Assembly: GCA_963556255.1 (NCBI GenBank)
Contig: OY744612.1
Coordinates: 19,485,057-19,549,056, forward strand
Direction of reading: 5' to 3'
From: Allolobophora icterica
Lineage: Eukaryota > Annelida > Clitellata > Crassiclitellata > Lumbricidae
Length of the DNA: 64,000 nt
Part shown: positions 10,901 to 32,322 of the stretch, piece after piece
How the letters are laid out: each line of letters starts with the position of its first letter
How positions within the stretch are numbered: the first letter of the stretch is position 1
Translations under genes and position numbers: made by a program
Notes under the pieces: model-generated
Told to the model about the DNA's origin: nothing
Databases searched by the model: none
Seen by the model: the letters and a program-made list of their open reading frames with translations, nothing else

Positions 10901-13900
10901 AAAGTGGCTGCCAGCTGGTGATGCCCTGCTTGAAATGATTACCATTCACCTGCCGTCACCTGTCACCGCCCAGAAGTACCGTATGGAGCTGCTCTATGAA
11001 GGACCGCACGATGACGAAGCTGCCATTGGTGAATTGCACCTTTTACTTTCGACAAGCTTGACAATAACAGCGAGAGTACTAAAAGTGGCTGGGAAACCAA
11101 TGCAGCTTGTCGTTGAAGTGCTAGAGCTTTACTTAAAAATTAACTTTTTCTGTGATGTAATCCATATATAAATTCTCCGTATCTAATGCAGAATGCAGAT
11201 ACTGCAGTGATCATTGCAGAAAGTGGTATTCAGTCAGGCCAAATGAACTATGAGCAAATATATGTGCAAATAAGAATGGATGCCTTTTATTTGCGCCCAC
11301 AGCAGAAACAATGGATGATGTAAAGAATTAACTAATTTATTAAAGAATTTATTTTAACTCCTAAAGTATCAAAGAATTCCTAATGTGATGATAATGTAGT
11401 GTTAAGGGATTACATGCATGCAACCAAGGTGTGAAAAATGAAAATGTGTGCATTACAGCCATCAAGAACTGCGATCCAAAGGGACCTCTGATGATGTACA
11501 TCTCTAAAATGGTACCGACTTCGGATAAGGGACGTTTCTTTGCTTTTGGGCGTGTCTTCTCTGGTGTTGTCACGACCGGCATGAAGGCTCGCATCATGGG
11601 ACCAAACTTTATCCCCGGAAAGAAGGAAGATCTGTACATCAAGAGCATCCAGAGGTTAGCATTTCTTATATAGTTTCCCAGATAAGTGTGTCGATAAACG
11701 CTCTGGAATGTAAGGAATGTAACGGCCGCCCCTTAGTGGCTGCAGTCGAATGTATGGAATGTGCCTGACCAGCAATATCACACGGGCACCCCAAATTGGC
11801 TCGGCCGAGCTACACTGGGCAATAGGCAGATAGATGTACAGACGCGCAGCCAGACAGACAGACGGACGGTCAGATAGACAGACATACGGATGTCGGCCGA
11901 AGCACGACGAAATACAACGAAGGCGTTTACCAAATTGGCCGGGCCAAAGAACACTCGCCATTCGGAAGATAGACGTACACAAGCACGATGTGATAGACAG
12001 ACAGATAGACAGACAAACAAAGTTTAGTAAGTCTGACAGACGGACGGACGGTCAGACAGACAGACAGACGGATTGATAGACAGATAAACAGCGGTTAGTA
12101 AGTCTGTCTAGTGTCTATGCCTCCCTCCCGCCCGCCCTAGCTCTGTCCGTCCGTCCTTCCATCCAGACCCGCATTAAGCACCCGCGCCCGCAGATTTTGG
12201 GGCCCGCATTTTCGGAAGTACATAAAAGATGTTAATGTAAGAAAAAATCCCCCGAAAGGTCATACAAAATTCCAAAAAAGGTCATCAAAGTTTGCGTAAG
12301 AAGAATTCCCAAAAAAGGTCGTTAAAAATTCCCCAAAAAGGTCATCAAATTTTTCTGTGATGAAATTTGCCATTCACAGCACTCGGGCCCGCACTAGCCT
12401 TAATGCGGCCCTGCTTCCATCCTTCCATAATTGCTTATTCCTAAACAGTAATAATGAGCTTGTTATGAACATTTAGATGTTTATACATTTGACTTGCTAA
12501 TTTAAACAGAAAAACAGTTACCAGTAATTCGAACATCATCATACTAAAATGTGCTTTTCAGCAAAATTATCCGGGGCTGGTTGTTAACCTCATGGGGCAA
12601 TACCATGTTCAAAGTTTGAGATCTGGAATTTAAACGCACTTGGCTAATTGTACTGTATTGAGCAGTTAATACAAGTCATGGAAACTGCATGTTTAACAAT
12701 GACCCGAAGTGGTATATTTGCAGCAAATAGAGATGTGAATGTGTTGGACAAACTGTGGAAATGTTGATTCCATTTAGGAGCATTTTCATAGAATTTTTTG
12801 CATTTTGCCTAGAAATCTTGCGTCTGGAAATTTGAAATGGGGGTGGGCTAAGTTTTAATGTTGTGTTCAATAGGACAGTTCTGATGATGGGTCGTTACAC
12901 TGAGCCAATCGAGGATGTGCCATGCGGTAACGTCTGCGGTCTGGTCGGAGTGGACCAGTACCTCATCAAGACTGGAACCATCACGACGTTTGAGAATGCC
13001 CACAACTTGAGAGTTATGAAGTTCAGCGTCAGTCCTGTTGTTCGTGTTGCCGTTGAGTGCAAGAACCCAGCTGACCTCCCGAAGCTGGTCGAGGGTCTTA
13101 AGCGCTTGGCCAAGTCTGATCCTCTGGTTCAGGTGTGTTAATCATTTGTGATTCCAAATATTGTCGGTTGTAAAACGTGGAAGAAATATTATTGTTAGTA
13201 CATTTGTTTGTGCTATTTAACACTTTAATGAAGAGAATGTACTAAAAGCGACTGGGAAACTAATGTAACTCATCGTTAAAGTCTTAACGGACCTCCAAAT
13301 TGAAATGTTTGCTAACCAGTGGCATCACTAGGGCTGGTGTCACACAGTGCGGTAAGTCATGGTGTCACCCTCATTAAAGGTTCAAAAAAGTAAATTAGCA
13401 TAGAGTTTCAGAAAAGAAGTGAAATTTGATTACACTTTTTTTTAGAAATTCGTTACCTTACAGAAATTTCATCAGTTTGTCGTGACACTTAGTGTCACAA
13501 CTCTGAGGGTGTAACCCGGTGCGCTCCGCACCCCCGCCCCCGCACCCTCTCGTGACGCCACTGTTGCTAACAGATTTTTTGCCGTCAAGGGATGTGATCA
13601 GAATGGAAGATTAAAGAGTAAGCCTATGTGAACTGAAATAGATGTATTGGTCAGGAAAGATTTGGAAAAATGTGAAGTTGGTAGATCAAGTGAACGTGGA
13701 TACTAAAGTGAACAAGAATGTTCCAACATGTGTCTGTAATTGTGTGAATTATCTTGGAAGTTTGTATCTGTTCCTGCAGTGCACAATTGAGGAGTCTGGT
13801 GAGCACATCATTGCTGGAGCCGGTGAGTTGCATCTTGAGATCTGCCTGAAGGATCTTGAGGAAGACCATGCCTGCATTCCCATCAAAGTCTCGGAACCTG

Positions 13901-16900
13901 TTGTCTCATACAGAGAAACGGTGAGCGAGGAGTCAGACAGGATGTGTCTGTCCAAGTCTCCAAACAAACACAATCGTCTATACATGAAGGCCAGGCCTAT
14001 GCCCGAAGGACTTTCCGAGGATATCGACAAAGTACGAACAAGATTCTTATTATATGCAAACAGATAAAATTGCAGACAGTAACAATAGCATTAAATATAT
14101 TATTGAAATATTCAATTCAGCCAAGTTTCGTTTAGAGTTACTGAGGTGTGACTTCACACTAGTTTAGGTGAATATACTAGTATTTGAAAAGCAACGATTG
14201 AATGAAGTGTGGTGGTTGCAAATGGTGATCATTTTGTGCTGAATTATTTATTGAGGTTCACACAACTTCCGAACAATAAGACTGAAGCAAAACTAGCATA
14301 AAAAGAACATCCGAATTCAAACATGATAACGGAATTAATTTTTAGCCTTGTGATTATAGTTTCTTACAAACTGGTTTCCTTTTAAAGGGTGACGTGAAAC
14401 CTCGTCAGGAGGCCAAGGAACGTGCTAGGTACCTGGCTGAGAAGTATGACTACGATGCGACAGAAGCCCGTAAGATCTGGTGCTTTGGTCCAGAGACCAA
14501 CGGACCCAACATGGTGATTGACTGTACAAAAGGAGTCCAGTATCTCAACGAAATCAGAGACAGCATTGTCGCTGGCTTCCAGTGGGCTTCAAAGGAGGTA
14601 ATACTAAAGCAAAGTCTTATCAAGTAAGCTTTTGTGTGAGAGTTGGTTGCTTATGATGCTTTACTGCGATTGATCCTGCTGAATTTTATTCGACGAGTAA
14701 ATCTTGAGGTCGTCATATTGTTCTGAAGCAAGCCAGTTAATTGACTAAATTAACTATTCTACAGTTGAATCCAAAGAAGCAACTGTATACTGTCTTGTAC
14801 GCTAGTCTTTGTTGTAATTGTTATTTCTTTGTAATTGTAAGAACAAATTGTGTAGTAGAGATTTTATGTAAGTGTATGCTTATGATCGGGGGTACCCTCG
14901 ACCTAACAACACACAACCAGAGTTGAATAAAACGGTCTTCATGTGTTTATGGGAAAGAGGCAAAGATAGGCCGAGATGATTGAGTTTCAGGTAGCCAGGT
15001 AGCTTATTTCAGAAAGAAGGGCTGATCAAGTAAACTATGGCCTGTGGAAGTTAGGGACAACCTTGCACAGCAGATCAAACCAGATCTGCAGTCACTGATG
15101 GAAGAGACTATAATATTGAGACACATTGCTCCTAAGATGAGCACAGTCTGCAAGACAATTATGAATAAGCTTTCGTAGCTTAACGTTTAAAATATTCAGT
15201 GCATCTTCGTATAATTATGTAACCATGCAGTGCAATTCATCCTATAGGAGATTGGATGTATGACCAAGCCTATGCACCAAACAGCCAAGCCGCAGCATGT
15301 AAGCGAACTGGCTGATATGCTGGATGTATCTCCTCCCTACCCATCCGCTCATTGAAAGCATTTTATTTCCCCGGTGCCTCCACGTTGAGAGAGCCTCTGA
15401 ACAGCTTCTACTGCCTAGAGGCGCTTTACAAAGTCCCTAATACAATACAATATTGTCACAATACTGTGTTTTGCAATGTCAGATGTTAGGTCTGGAATTA
15501 AGGCCTTTGTGTTACTACAGTACCTCACAAAAATGACAAAGTCACTGAAATTGTTTGAATCTAATTATTGCTTCTAAATTCACACTAATCGTAAGTGAAG
15601 TTACAACAAAAATTGCCACACTAAAACAGTCTGTGACTTTAGCTTCTTTGAAATTTAGCTGCTTGCTAGTGGTGCTTTTCTCCAATTGATCCTGCTGAAA
15701 CTACTCCATGCAAGTAGTGTGTGTGTGGTCTTTTTTTTATTTCATTCTCAAGCAAGCTGAAAATAGCGTCCTGGATCTTACTGAATAATGGATGTATATG
15801 GTTATTTGTATAGTGCCTTACAAGAACCTCACGAAGGCGCTATATAATACCAAATCTAAAATTGCAGGGTGGTCTATCATTTCATGCAAGGGTTGCCATG
15901 AAGATATCTGGTACTGGCATGACTTTATCTGGGATTTTTACTGCACAATTTCAAGATATTGTAAATTATTAAAATTCTGTATCTTGAGGCCACTGGTTAT
16001 TATGAACTACTACTATTTATAATGTAATGACATTTACCAACTGATGATCTGTACAGGGTGTGCTTTGCGAGGAGAACATGCGAGGAGTTCGCTTTGACAT
16101 CCATGATGTGACGATTCATGCTGATTCCGTCCAACGTGGAGGTGCTCAGATCATTCCAACTGCAAGAAGATGCTTCTGTGCTTCTGTTTTGACTGCTGCA
16201 CCAAGACTTATGGAACCAGTCTACCTGGTTGAGATTCAGGTAACAACTTTGATCCGAGACTGATTCATGCCGAGCAGTAATATGTCCTTGATATGACAAA
16301 GCATTCACAAAAATCGAACACTAAGCAAAATATCAGTTTCGCTTGATTTTACGATGAACATAGGACCATGAGCAACGAAGCTGGAACTAAGCAACCATGG
16401 TGCAATGTTCTTCATAAACATTCAGCTGCAGTTGTATGTATGACCTTTCTGGTAGAACTAATCGAAAGGTATTTGCAAAAATTTTCATATATCAAGAGTT
16501 GCCTTTTCTTTTATCTTGTAGTCGCCTGAGGCCGCAGTCGGAGGTATCTACGGAGTCCTCAACAGAAGACGTGGACATGTGATTGAAGAGAACCGTGTCA
16601 TTGGAACACCCATGTTCATTGTGAAGGCTTTCCTTCCTGTCAACGAGTCCTTTGGTAAGGTTGCTGGTTTGGTTCATTTATTAATTCGGCTCTGCTGGTG
16701 CCAGGAATTAAGCTGTTGCTGTGTTTTTAAGAATTGGCCATGATCTTGTAAATGTACTTTAAATAAAAACATTAATTGTAGGAAAGTAAAATTATGGCAG
16801 ATTTCAGCTTTATTTGCTGATTTGTGATTTAGTACAATTTTACATTGTACCATATATCAGTATAAACTGATCTGAATTAATTCTATAAACAAGTTTTTCA

Positions 16901-17150
16901 TTCCTTAGAAATTCTGTGTGAACAATGTTGACTGAATAAATTTTTTTATTTTTAAGGATTTACGGCCGATCTGAGATCGAACACTGGTGGCCAGGCATTC
17001 CCACAGTGCGTCTTTGATCACTGGCAGATCCTTGGTGGTGATCCATTCGATACAACCAGCAAGCCAGGCCAGGTTGTCACAGAAACGAGGAAGCGCAAGG
17101 GTTTGAAGGAGGGTATTCCACCCTTGGACAACTTCTTCGACAAATTGTAA
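7956..17150 (+). CDS. EEF2: Elongation factor 2 (eEF2), spliced, 5' exon missing
   Basis: Translational GTPase that moves tRNA and mRNA through the ribosome in the cytosol. Coding exons: 7956-8170, 9140-9327, 9666-10108, 10776-11028, 11459-11654, 12874-13132, 13780-14031, 14388-14597, 16057-16239, 16522-16654, 16957-17150 (TAA). They sum to 841 codons before the stop; phases agree at every junction. The first exon seen starts GTG AAC TTC straight after an AG acceptor, as in vertebrate genes where the initiator ATG lies alone on an upstream exon. With that Met the protein is 842 residues, near the family norm of about 842-858. Visible motifs: P-loop [21 protein letters not shown], the eEF2-kinase target context RFTDTRKDE, and C-terminal DNFFDKL. 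Oddities: the diphthamide histidine is Gln (16132-16134), and the intron after 10108 has a GC donor. Several conserved positions differ (NKMD followed by Leu, SPEA for CPEQ), so this may be a diverged paralogue. Family assignment is certain; activity is inference. Confidence 0.97.
8241..8830. repeat. Foldback-like inverted repeat in first visible eEF2 intron
   Basis: 8328-8375 (containing AGCCACATCCAATAATG) is an inverted, diverged copy of 8712-8760 (CATTATGGGATGTGGCT). A weaker outer pair is around 8250-8275 and 8785-8825. No open frame lies between them. Confidence 0.6.
10109..10775 (+). other. GC-AG intron of eEF2
   Basis: The conserved protein junction DPIYK/VFEF requires a splice after AAG at 10108. 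The intron then begins GCAAAT and ends TTTTTTGCAG. GC-AG introns are a known minor class. The only nearby alternative, a GT 15 bases downstream (TTT/GTTTTA), keeps frame but adds five residues absent from the family and is a poor donor. Confidence 0.8.
11690..12120. repeat. Diverged ~115-bp duplication with CAGA microsatellites (eEF2 intron)
   Basis: CCCCAAATTGGCTCGGCC (about 11790) and ACCAAATTGGCCGGGCC (about 11929) start two similar segments. Each is followed by GATAGACGTACA-like and CAGACAGA repeats. Confidence 0.6.
12164..12413. mobile_element. hAT-type MITE in eEF2 intron
   Basis: Ends CAGACCCGCATTAAG and CTTAATGCGGCCCTG are inverted copies with two mismatches. The 8-bp target duplication CTTCCATC is at 12156-12163 and 12414-12421. 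The interior has repeated AAAAAAGGTCATCAAA-like modules. Confidence 0.9.
13317..13563. mobile_element. hAT-type MITE in eEF2 intron
   Basis: Ends CAGTGGCATCAC and GTGACGCCACTG are inverted with one mismatch. The 8-bp target duplication TTGCTAAC is at 13309-13316 and 13564-13571. Confidence 0.92.
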
Positions 17151-17345
17151 CGCTGCACGGAATATGAAACGGACACAAACCGTTTTGGACGTTTATCCAA
17201 GAGTAGCCTACAATGCCCAGAAATACATATAATATGGCGTCCTCATCAAGGTCAAAAGACTGACTGAACACATTTCATTTTTAGTTTATGTTTGACTGTG
17301 CAAACGAACCTTTACTGTAAAATAAATCGCTTAATTTATTATATT
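17151..17345 (+). terminator. eEF2 3' UTR and poly(A) signal
   Basis: The stop codon is followed by about 170 bases of non-coding sequence with a canonical AATAAA at 17321-17326, then AT-rich sequence. This is the likely cleavage/polyadenylation region. Confidence 0.75.
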
Positions 17346-17841
17346 GGTCTTTGGCTTGCTATTCTGGAACAAATGTGTTTTTGGCACAGTTCCTAGTCTT
17401 GAATGTTGAGAAACTTGAATTGAGTTTTTGATAGGTTGTCAGTAAAATGGCAACACATATTGCAGCCAGTGAAATATAAATAGAAAAGAAGATTGGCGTG
17501 CTTGTGGTCACCGATGTGAAACATCTATAAAGGAAATTGGATTCCCTAATTTTAGATACCTAAAGTAATATAGTTCTTGGAGCTTAGAATTAAGTGGCAG
17601 ATGGTTAGAAATAGTACACATGCATGTAATTGGGAAGCAAATGGTGTTTCTAATTTGAGAAAACCACCGATTATATTTAATGCTGACCAGCTGGTATTAA
17701 AGGGCAATGTTATAAGACACTTCTGTTCCAACATCGCAAAGACATTTTGGATTGAAGTTTATGGCCGAAGTTTAATTTCTAACGTGTGAAGCAATACAAA
17801 CACATTAGGCCTACTCGTTTAGCTCTGAGAGGATGATTGGG

Positions 17842-18040
17842 TTGGTGTTCCACTTAGGACGCGCCTGGTGGACTCTTCGTTTTCTGTGGCCGGACCTAGC
17901 GCCTGGAACTCGCTACTGCTGATTATCCCGTCCAAGGACTCCCACCCTAGGCTTTGCAACAACGTTAAGACGTACCTGTTTCGTGCGGCCTTACCATAAT
18001 ATTTTATTGTGCACATGTAAGGCGCTGCTGAGCACAGGTT
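17842..18040 (+). pseudogene. LINE C-terminal fragment
   Basis: The plus strand reads VDSSFSVAGPSAWNSL and, about 30 residues later, KTYLFRAAL. This is the conserved C-terminal signature of CR1/L2-like LINE polymerases. It lies just past the eEF2 3' end. Confidence 0.8.
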
Positions 18041-18063
18041 GAGTGGCGCCATAGTAAGTATTT

Positions 18064-18069
18064 TGATGG

Positions 18070-18121
<52 letters not shown>

Positions 18122-18400
18122 GGTGGTGGTGGTGGTGGTGGTGGTGGTGGTGGTGGTGGTGGTGGTGGTGGTGGTGGTGGTGGTGGTGGTGGTGGTGGTG
18201 GTGGTGGTGGTGGTGGTGGTGGTGGTGGTGGTGATGCATACATACTAACATGCATGAATACATATATGCTTACATCCATTCATACATACATGCATACATA
18301 CATACACACACATACATACATACACACATACACAAACATACATACATACATACATGCATACATACATACATACATACATACACACACACACATATACTTA
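18064..18400. repeat. GAT, GGT and CATA microsatellites
   Basis: (GAT)13 to about 18106, then about 42 pure GGT units to 18232, then CATA/CATG repeats to about 18400. Confidence 0.97.
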
Positions 18401-18508
18401 CATACATAATATACACGTATATATAATATAAACATTATACGTTATCACTGATCCAGAGACTTTCATCTTTATGCCATTAAACGCTGAATAATACTAAATC
18501 GTTCAGCG

Positions 18509-18514
18509 TTTATT
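18509..18514 (-). terminator. Possible tektin poly(A) signal
   Basis: AATAAA on the minus strand about 470 bases past the tektin stop. It overlaps one arm of a 10-bp inverted repeat (18479-18488 and 18502-18511). Plausible but not proven. Confidence 0.4.
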
Positions 18515-18659
18515 GCCCAACAATATTTTCACAGAATCGGAGAAAACTTTTAGAATAAACGTGACATAAAATCAACAGATTAGTTTTTCGAGCAAACTTT
18601 CCTTCCTAGACGTTTTTGTGAAACTCATTCGAACGACCTTAGGAGAGACGGCTCACACT

Positions 18660-18970
18660 GTTGAATAAAGACAGAAGAGAGACAGAGACAGACAGACAGA
18701 GATAAATACAGACAGAGACAGAAACAGGGATACAGCGAGACTGACACAGAGAGACAAGATAGAGACGGAGGTATACGGAAAGAGAGACTCCATTCAGTTG
18801 AGTTGGTTTGACTCATCATCAGAACCAAAGGAGCAGAGACAAGGCTAAAGGGACGTATGGAAAGTAACAGACAGACAGATAGAAACAAACACAGACAAAA
18901 CAGACAGATAGAAACACAGACAAACAGCCAGACAGACAGACAGACACAAAGACACAAACAGCCACACAGG
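18660..18970. repeat. GACA-rich low-complexity sequence in tektin 3' flank
   Basis: Degenerate (GACA)n and (GAGA)n directly downstream of the tektin stop; probably in its 3' UTR. Confidence 0.8.
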
Positions 18971-18979
18971 CGATAATAT

Positions 18980-28733
<9,754 letters not shown>

Positions 28734-28799
28734 CTAAAACAAAACAACGTTTTAATGCCACACAGAAGAAGAGCAATCTCTTAAGCTAAACCCGAGAGG

Positions 28800-29065
28800 T
28801 ATCCATGGACACGAAGGCTTATCGACTTCATTTTCTTAGCCTCGGCATATGAGGCCGGGTGGCTAGTCCGCTGTCTCGCCGTCTCATCCTTCCGCCGGCA
28901 GTGTACGGTCAGTGTACTCATTATAGCTGAGTAACTATGAGGCGCATGTGAAGCAGAAATCTCGAAGCAAGTTTCTGCCCTGACGAGGATTTAAACCACC
29001 ACCACCCCTCCCCCGACCTCTCGGTTAACAGTCCAGCAGGCTAACACTGCACTAATGCAACGAAA
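28800..29065 (-). mobile_element. tRNA-Asn-like SINE or tRNA pseudogene
   Basis: On the minus strand, 29063-28987 resembles tRNA-Asn: TTAGCCTGCTGGACTGTTAA has a GTT anticodon context, followed by CCGAGAGGTC and a B-box-like GGTTTAAATCC (28997-28987). An extra G-rich insert spoils the T-arm, so it is not a functional tRNA. Its body extends to about 28800. Confidence 0.55.
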
Positions 29066-30308
29066 GGGTGTCTAAAGCACTAACAAAGTAAACTATACTG
29101 TTAAACTACTGTCAGGACAAAATTGTGACATTGAATAAGCCAGGCATGAATTGTATAGTGCTGACGACTTTTCAGTTAGGGCCTATAATTAATTATTGCA
29201 AGACAAGTGATGTAAACTTGTAAGCCTTCTGGCTATAATCCACTACATTATCCGCTCTTACAAAGCAGTGCTAATAATCCAGTCTGATATGATCTTATAT
29301 GATCTAATCTAAACTAATATAATTATATGATCTGATATGATCTAATATATGATCTAATATGATCTATTCTAACCTGAACCCTTATCTGAATTTTAATCAG
29401 AATTTCAAACCACATTTTATGAATTTTAAACTGAGCTCCAATCCGAATTATACTTTAATTTAGACGAAAATCTAGTCAAAGCCAACATTCTAAAGGTGAT
29501 TCAATGATTCCATTTGACTCAACCCAACAGGAGAAAGTCATTTGATCATAAACCATCGCTCGAATGACCAACTGTCGCTAAAATTACGATAACTAGAATA
29601 GTTAAGTTTTATTGAGAAGACTCAGTAGAATATATAATTTCATTGTAACCTGCATTCCTCCATGACTGGTTTTTAAAACTATAGAGCAGCTTTACGAGCA
29701 AGTAACAGAAATATTCCGTATGCTTCGTGTGATGGGTCTCGCAATTGAGATATAGAAGGTGGGGAGAGAAACAAAGACAGAGCCGGAGATAGACAGAGAC
29801 ACAGCCAGAGAGACAAACAGACAGACAAACAGACAGACAGACGGAGACAGATGTTGCAACAAAACAGACGACGTCACTCATAAATTCTCGGATCTGTGAC
29901 GTTGTGTAATTATGACTCGCTATTTTAATGCTTTGCAAATTATTTCTTCTTCTTCATCGTCGTCTTCATCATCATCACTACTACCATCGTCGTAGTTGTT
30001 GTCGTCATCATTGTTGTCATCATCGTCTGCTCTAATAAGAACACTAATTTTGTCCATAAAATAGGCCTATCTTAGCATTAAATCCTGAAAGGATTTCGCC
30101 TGCACGAATTGGCAGCGGGCAAAGTGCACCGCATTAAGTAAGAAAAGGCTTCACATAGATATTCCGGTTACAGGCAATAGGTACGGCAACTGCGCGATCG
30201 CCCAAACAATACTGAACCTAAAACTCATCGAAAACACATATGTGAGTATTTTGAATGAAAATTGCGCATTGATATTAAACTCTGATTACCATAAACCTTT
30301 CTCGGTAG
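29066..30308. other. Intergenic, no gene recognised
   Basis: AT-rich. ATGATCTAATAT-type repeats at 29285-29370, GACA-type repeats at 29770-29850 and TCATCG-type repeats at 29945-30030. Confidence 0.6.
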
Positions 30309-30593
30309 CAGTGGTTCTTAAATTGGTTTTCTACAGCCCGGGACCGGACGCACAACTCTCTGGTCATCGGTCCGCAAAACGTTCTTTAAAATTTATAACT
30401 TATACTTCATTCGCGAAAATTTTTTTTTTCGGATTTTCATTAAAATCGTTAGCCGCTTGAAACTATTTAATTTTATACAATATTAGCAAATGAATTTGTT
30501 CTTTTTATATATTAAAAATTCACGCGCTTGCACTAGGTGTTCCGCGAACAGCAATATTAAGTTTTTCCGGTTAAAAAAGTTTAAGAACAACTG
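30309..30593. mobile_element. hAT-like MITE, intergenic
   Basis: Ends CAGTGGTTCTTAAA and TTTAAGAACAACTG are inverted with few mismatches, a terminus typical of hAT elements. No clear target duplication remains. Confidence 0.65.
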
Positions 30594-30696
30594 TTCTAGA
30601 ACATAGTAGCCTACTTTTCTTTATAACTCACCTCGACGTATCTTGCGATGTAGCAGCATGGAACAGAATTGCAACACTTACAGTCAGTCTTGTTGT

Positions 30697-31557
30697 CAAG
30701 ACCTTGAACCTCAAGACCAAGACCAAGACCAAGACCTTGAACCTCAAGACCATGACCAAGACCAAGACCTTGAACCTCAAGACCAAGACCAAGACCAAGA
30801 CCTTGAACCTCGAGACCAAGACCAAGACCAAGACCTTGAACCTCAAGACCAAGACCGAGACCAAGACCCCAAAAAAATCACAGTCGTATCCAGACTTCTA
30901 TTCCTTACTAAAAATTGTCAAGTCGAAATACTCGTTATTTTAATGAAAACATGAGTTTTTTCTTTTATTCAAGCAAAACAACTCTAAATGGAGACTGCAG
31001 AGAATTCCGAATTCGTATTTACAAAAGTCCTTCGTGCGAAATGTTATTCCAAATGCCTGTTGAATTTTATAAAAACCAATTTGCTCAGAATTTTCTGACC
31101 AACACGTGACCTGTGGGACTTCAAAAAATTCTGCCATGTGAAAAAACACGGTCTACAAGTGCTGAAATCGCTAGCACACAAAGCAGTTTTTCAAGAACCG
31201 GATGTAAATGTACAAAGTAATCGTGAGTCTGTTTTGAAATCATTCCATGGTAAATAACCGGAAGTCAAAATAATTTTTCAAAACAACAGTGAAGCCTCAT
31301 TCACACCGTGTAAATACTAAAGCAATAACTGTATGAGTAATTATTGGATAAATTTTTAAAATTCTTGCCGTTTGTTAATATTAATGACTGTTCATATTGA
31401 CAAAAGTCTTGGTCTTGGTCTTGCAAAACCAAGACCAAGACCTTGAACCTCAAGACCAAGACCAAGACCAAGACCTTTGGTCTCAAGACCAAGACCAAGA
31501 CCAAGACTTTTAAAAACGAACTCGAGTGCACTCGAGACCAAGACCTTGGTCTCGAGG
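30697..31557. repeat. AAGACC minisatellite clusters
   Basis: CAAGACCAAGACCTTGAACC-type units at 30697-30873 and again at 31400-31557, the second cluster partly inverted (GGTCTTGGTCTT and AAGACCAAGACC). The sequence between them is unremarkable. Confidence 0.85.
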
Positions 31558-31594
31558 ACAACAAGACTGCTTACAGTAGAATAGAATACAACCT

Positions 31595-31890
31595 ACCCAC
31601 CCACCAAACTACTCGCCCATCTACCTATAGTTACCCACCAAACTACTCGCCCATCTACCTATAGTTACCCACCAACCCAGTGACGCACTCAAACACCCAC
31701 CACCCACCAACCCACTCACCCACCCCCATCCTTCGATCCATCGATTTACCCATCCATCCGCCAACCAACTCACCCACCCACCCACCCACCCACCCACCCG
31801 CCCACTCACCCACCCACCCACCCACCCACCCATGCAATGACTATCATCCCAGTCACCCACCCACCTTACTCAAAACTACTCACCCACCTA
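31595..31890. repeat. CCCA-rich microsatellite
   Basis: A 43-bp direct duplication at 31597-31675 (ACCCACCAAACTACTCGCCC units) followed by (CCCA)n. Confidence 0.9.
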
Positions 31891-32006
31891 TCCAATCTTT
31901 GCTTCCGAACCGGAAACTGTAGAAGCGAATGACCGTGCACGTCTGGCATTGCTGTGGGCGAAACAGACAGACTTAAAAGGAGTTTCTGATCTCCGTCAAT
32001 GCGTCA

Positions 32007-32207
32007 TTACCCAACGGTCATGCAATTAGACACGCTCCTCACGTCACTCTTGTTTTTCTCTGCTTCACAATGCTTCTTCAGCAGGCTCCGTATCCCGCGA
32101 TTCCTCATCTTTCGCCTACGGCGCACGCAGCTCATTGTCCGACCAAAAGCTCGACAGACCACGCTTAGCCTGGCCATGCTCTGCCTGCGAGCCATCTACA
32201 ATGTGAG
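32007..32207 (-). other. Candidate exon, unassigned
   Basis: Minus strand: a good acceptor (CACATTGTAG at about 32215-32206) precedes an ATG-led frame of 62 codons rich in Arg/Lys (RRRRKMRNRG). The same border read on the plus strand is a good donor (AAT/GTGAGT) after a hydrophobic frame. GC content is higher than around it. It fits neither neighbour's phase, so the strand and the gene are unknown. Confidence 0.25.
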
Positions 32208-32218
32208 TGGGGAAAAAA

Positions 32219-32322
32219 GCGACCTCTAGAGCTTCGTTAATATAACTACAAAACATATTCACAAATGTCAGCGACCTCTAGAGCTTCGTTAATATAACTA
32301 CGAAACATATTCACAAATGTCA
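32219..32322. repeat. 52-bp tandem duplication
   Basis: Two adjacent 52-bp copies starting GCGACCTCTAGAGC, differing at one base. Confidence 0.95.

Noticed and set aside
10770..11171. eEF2 read as separate short genes
   Set aside because: The pieces are exons of one gene with matching phases, not fragments or independent ORFs.
7956..17150. eEF2 as a pseudogene
   Set aside because: All eleven exons are open and in phase, with conserved GTPase motifs. The odd residues are substitutions, not breaks.
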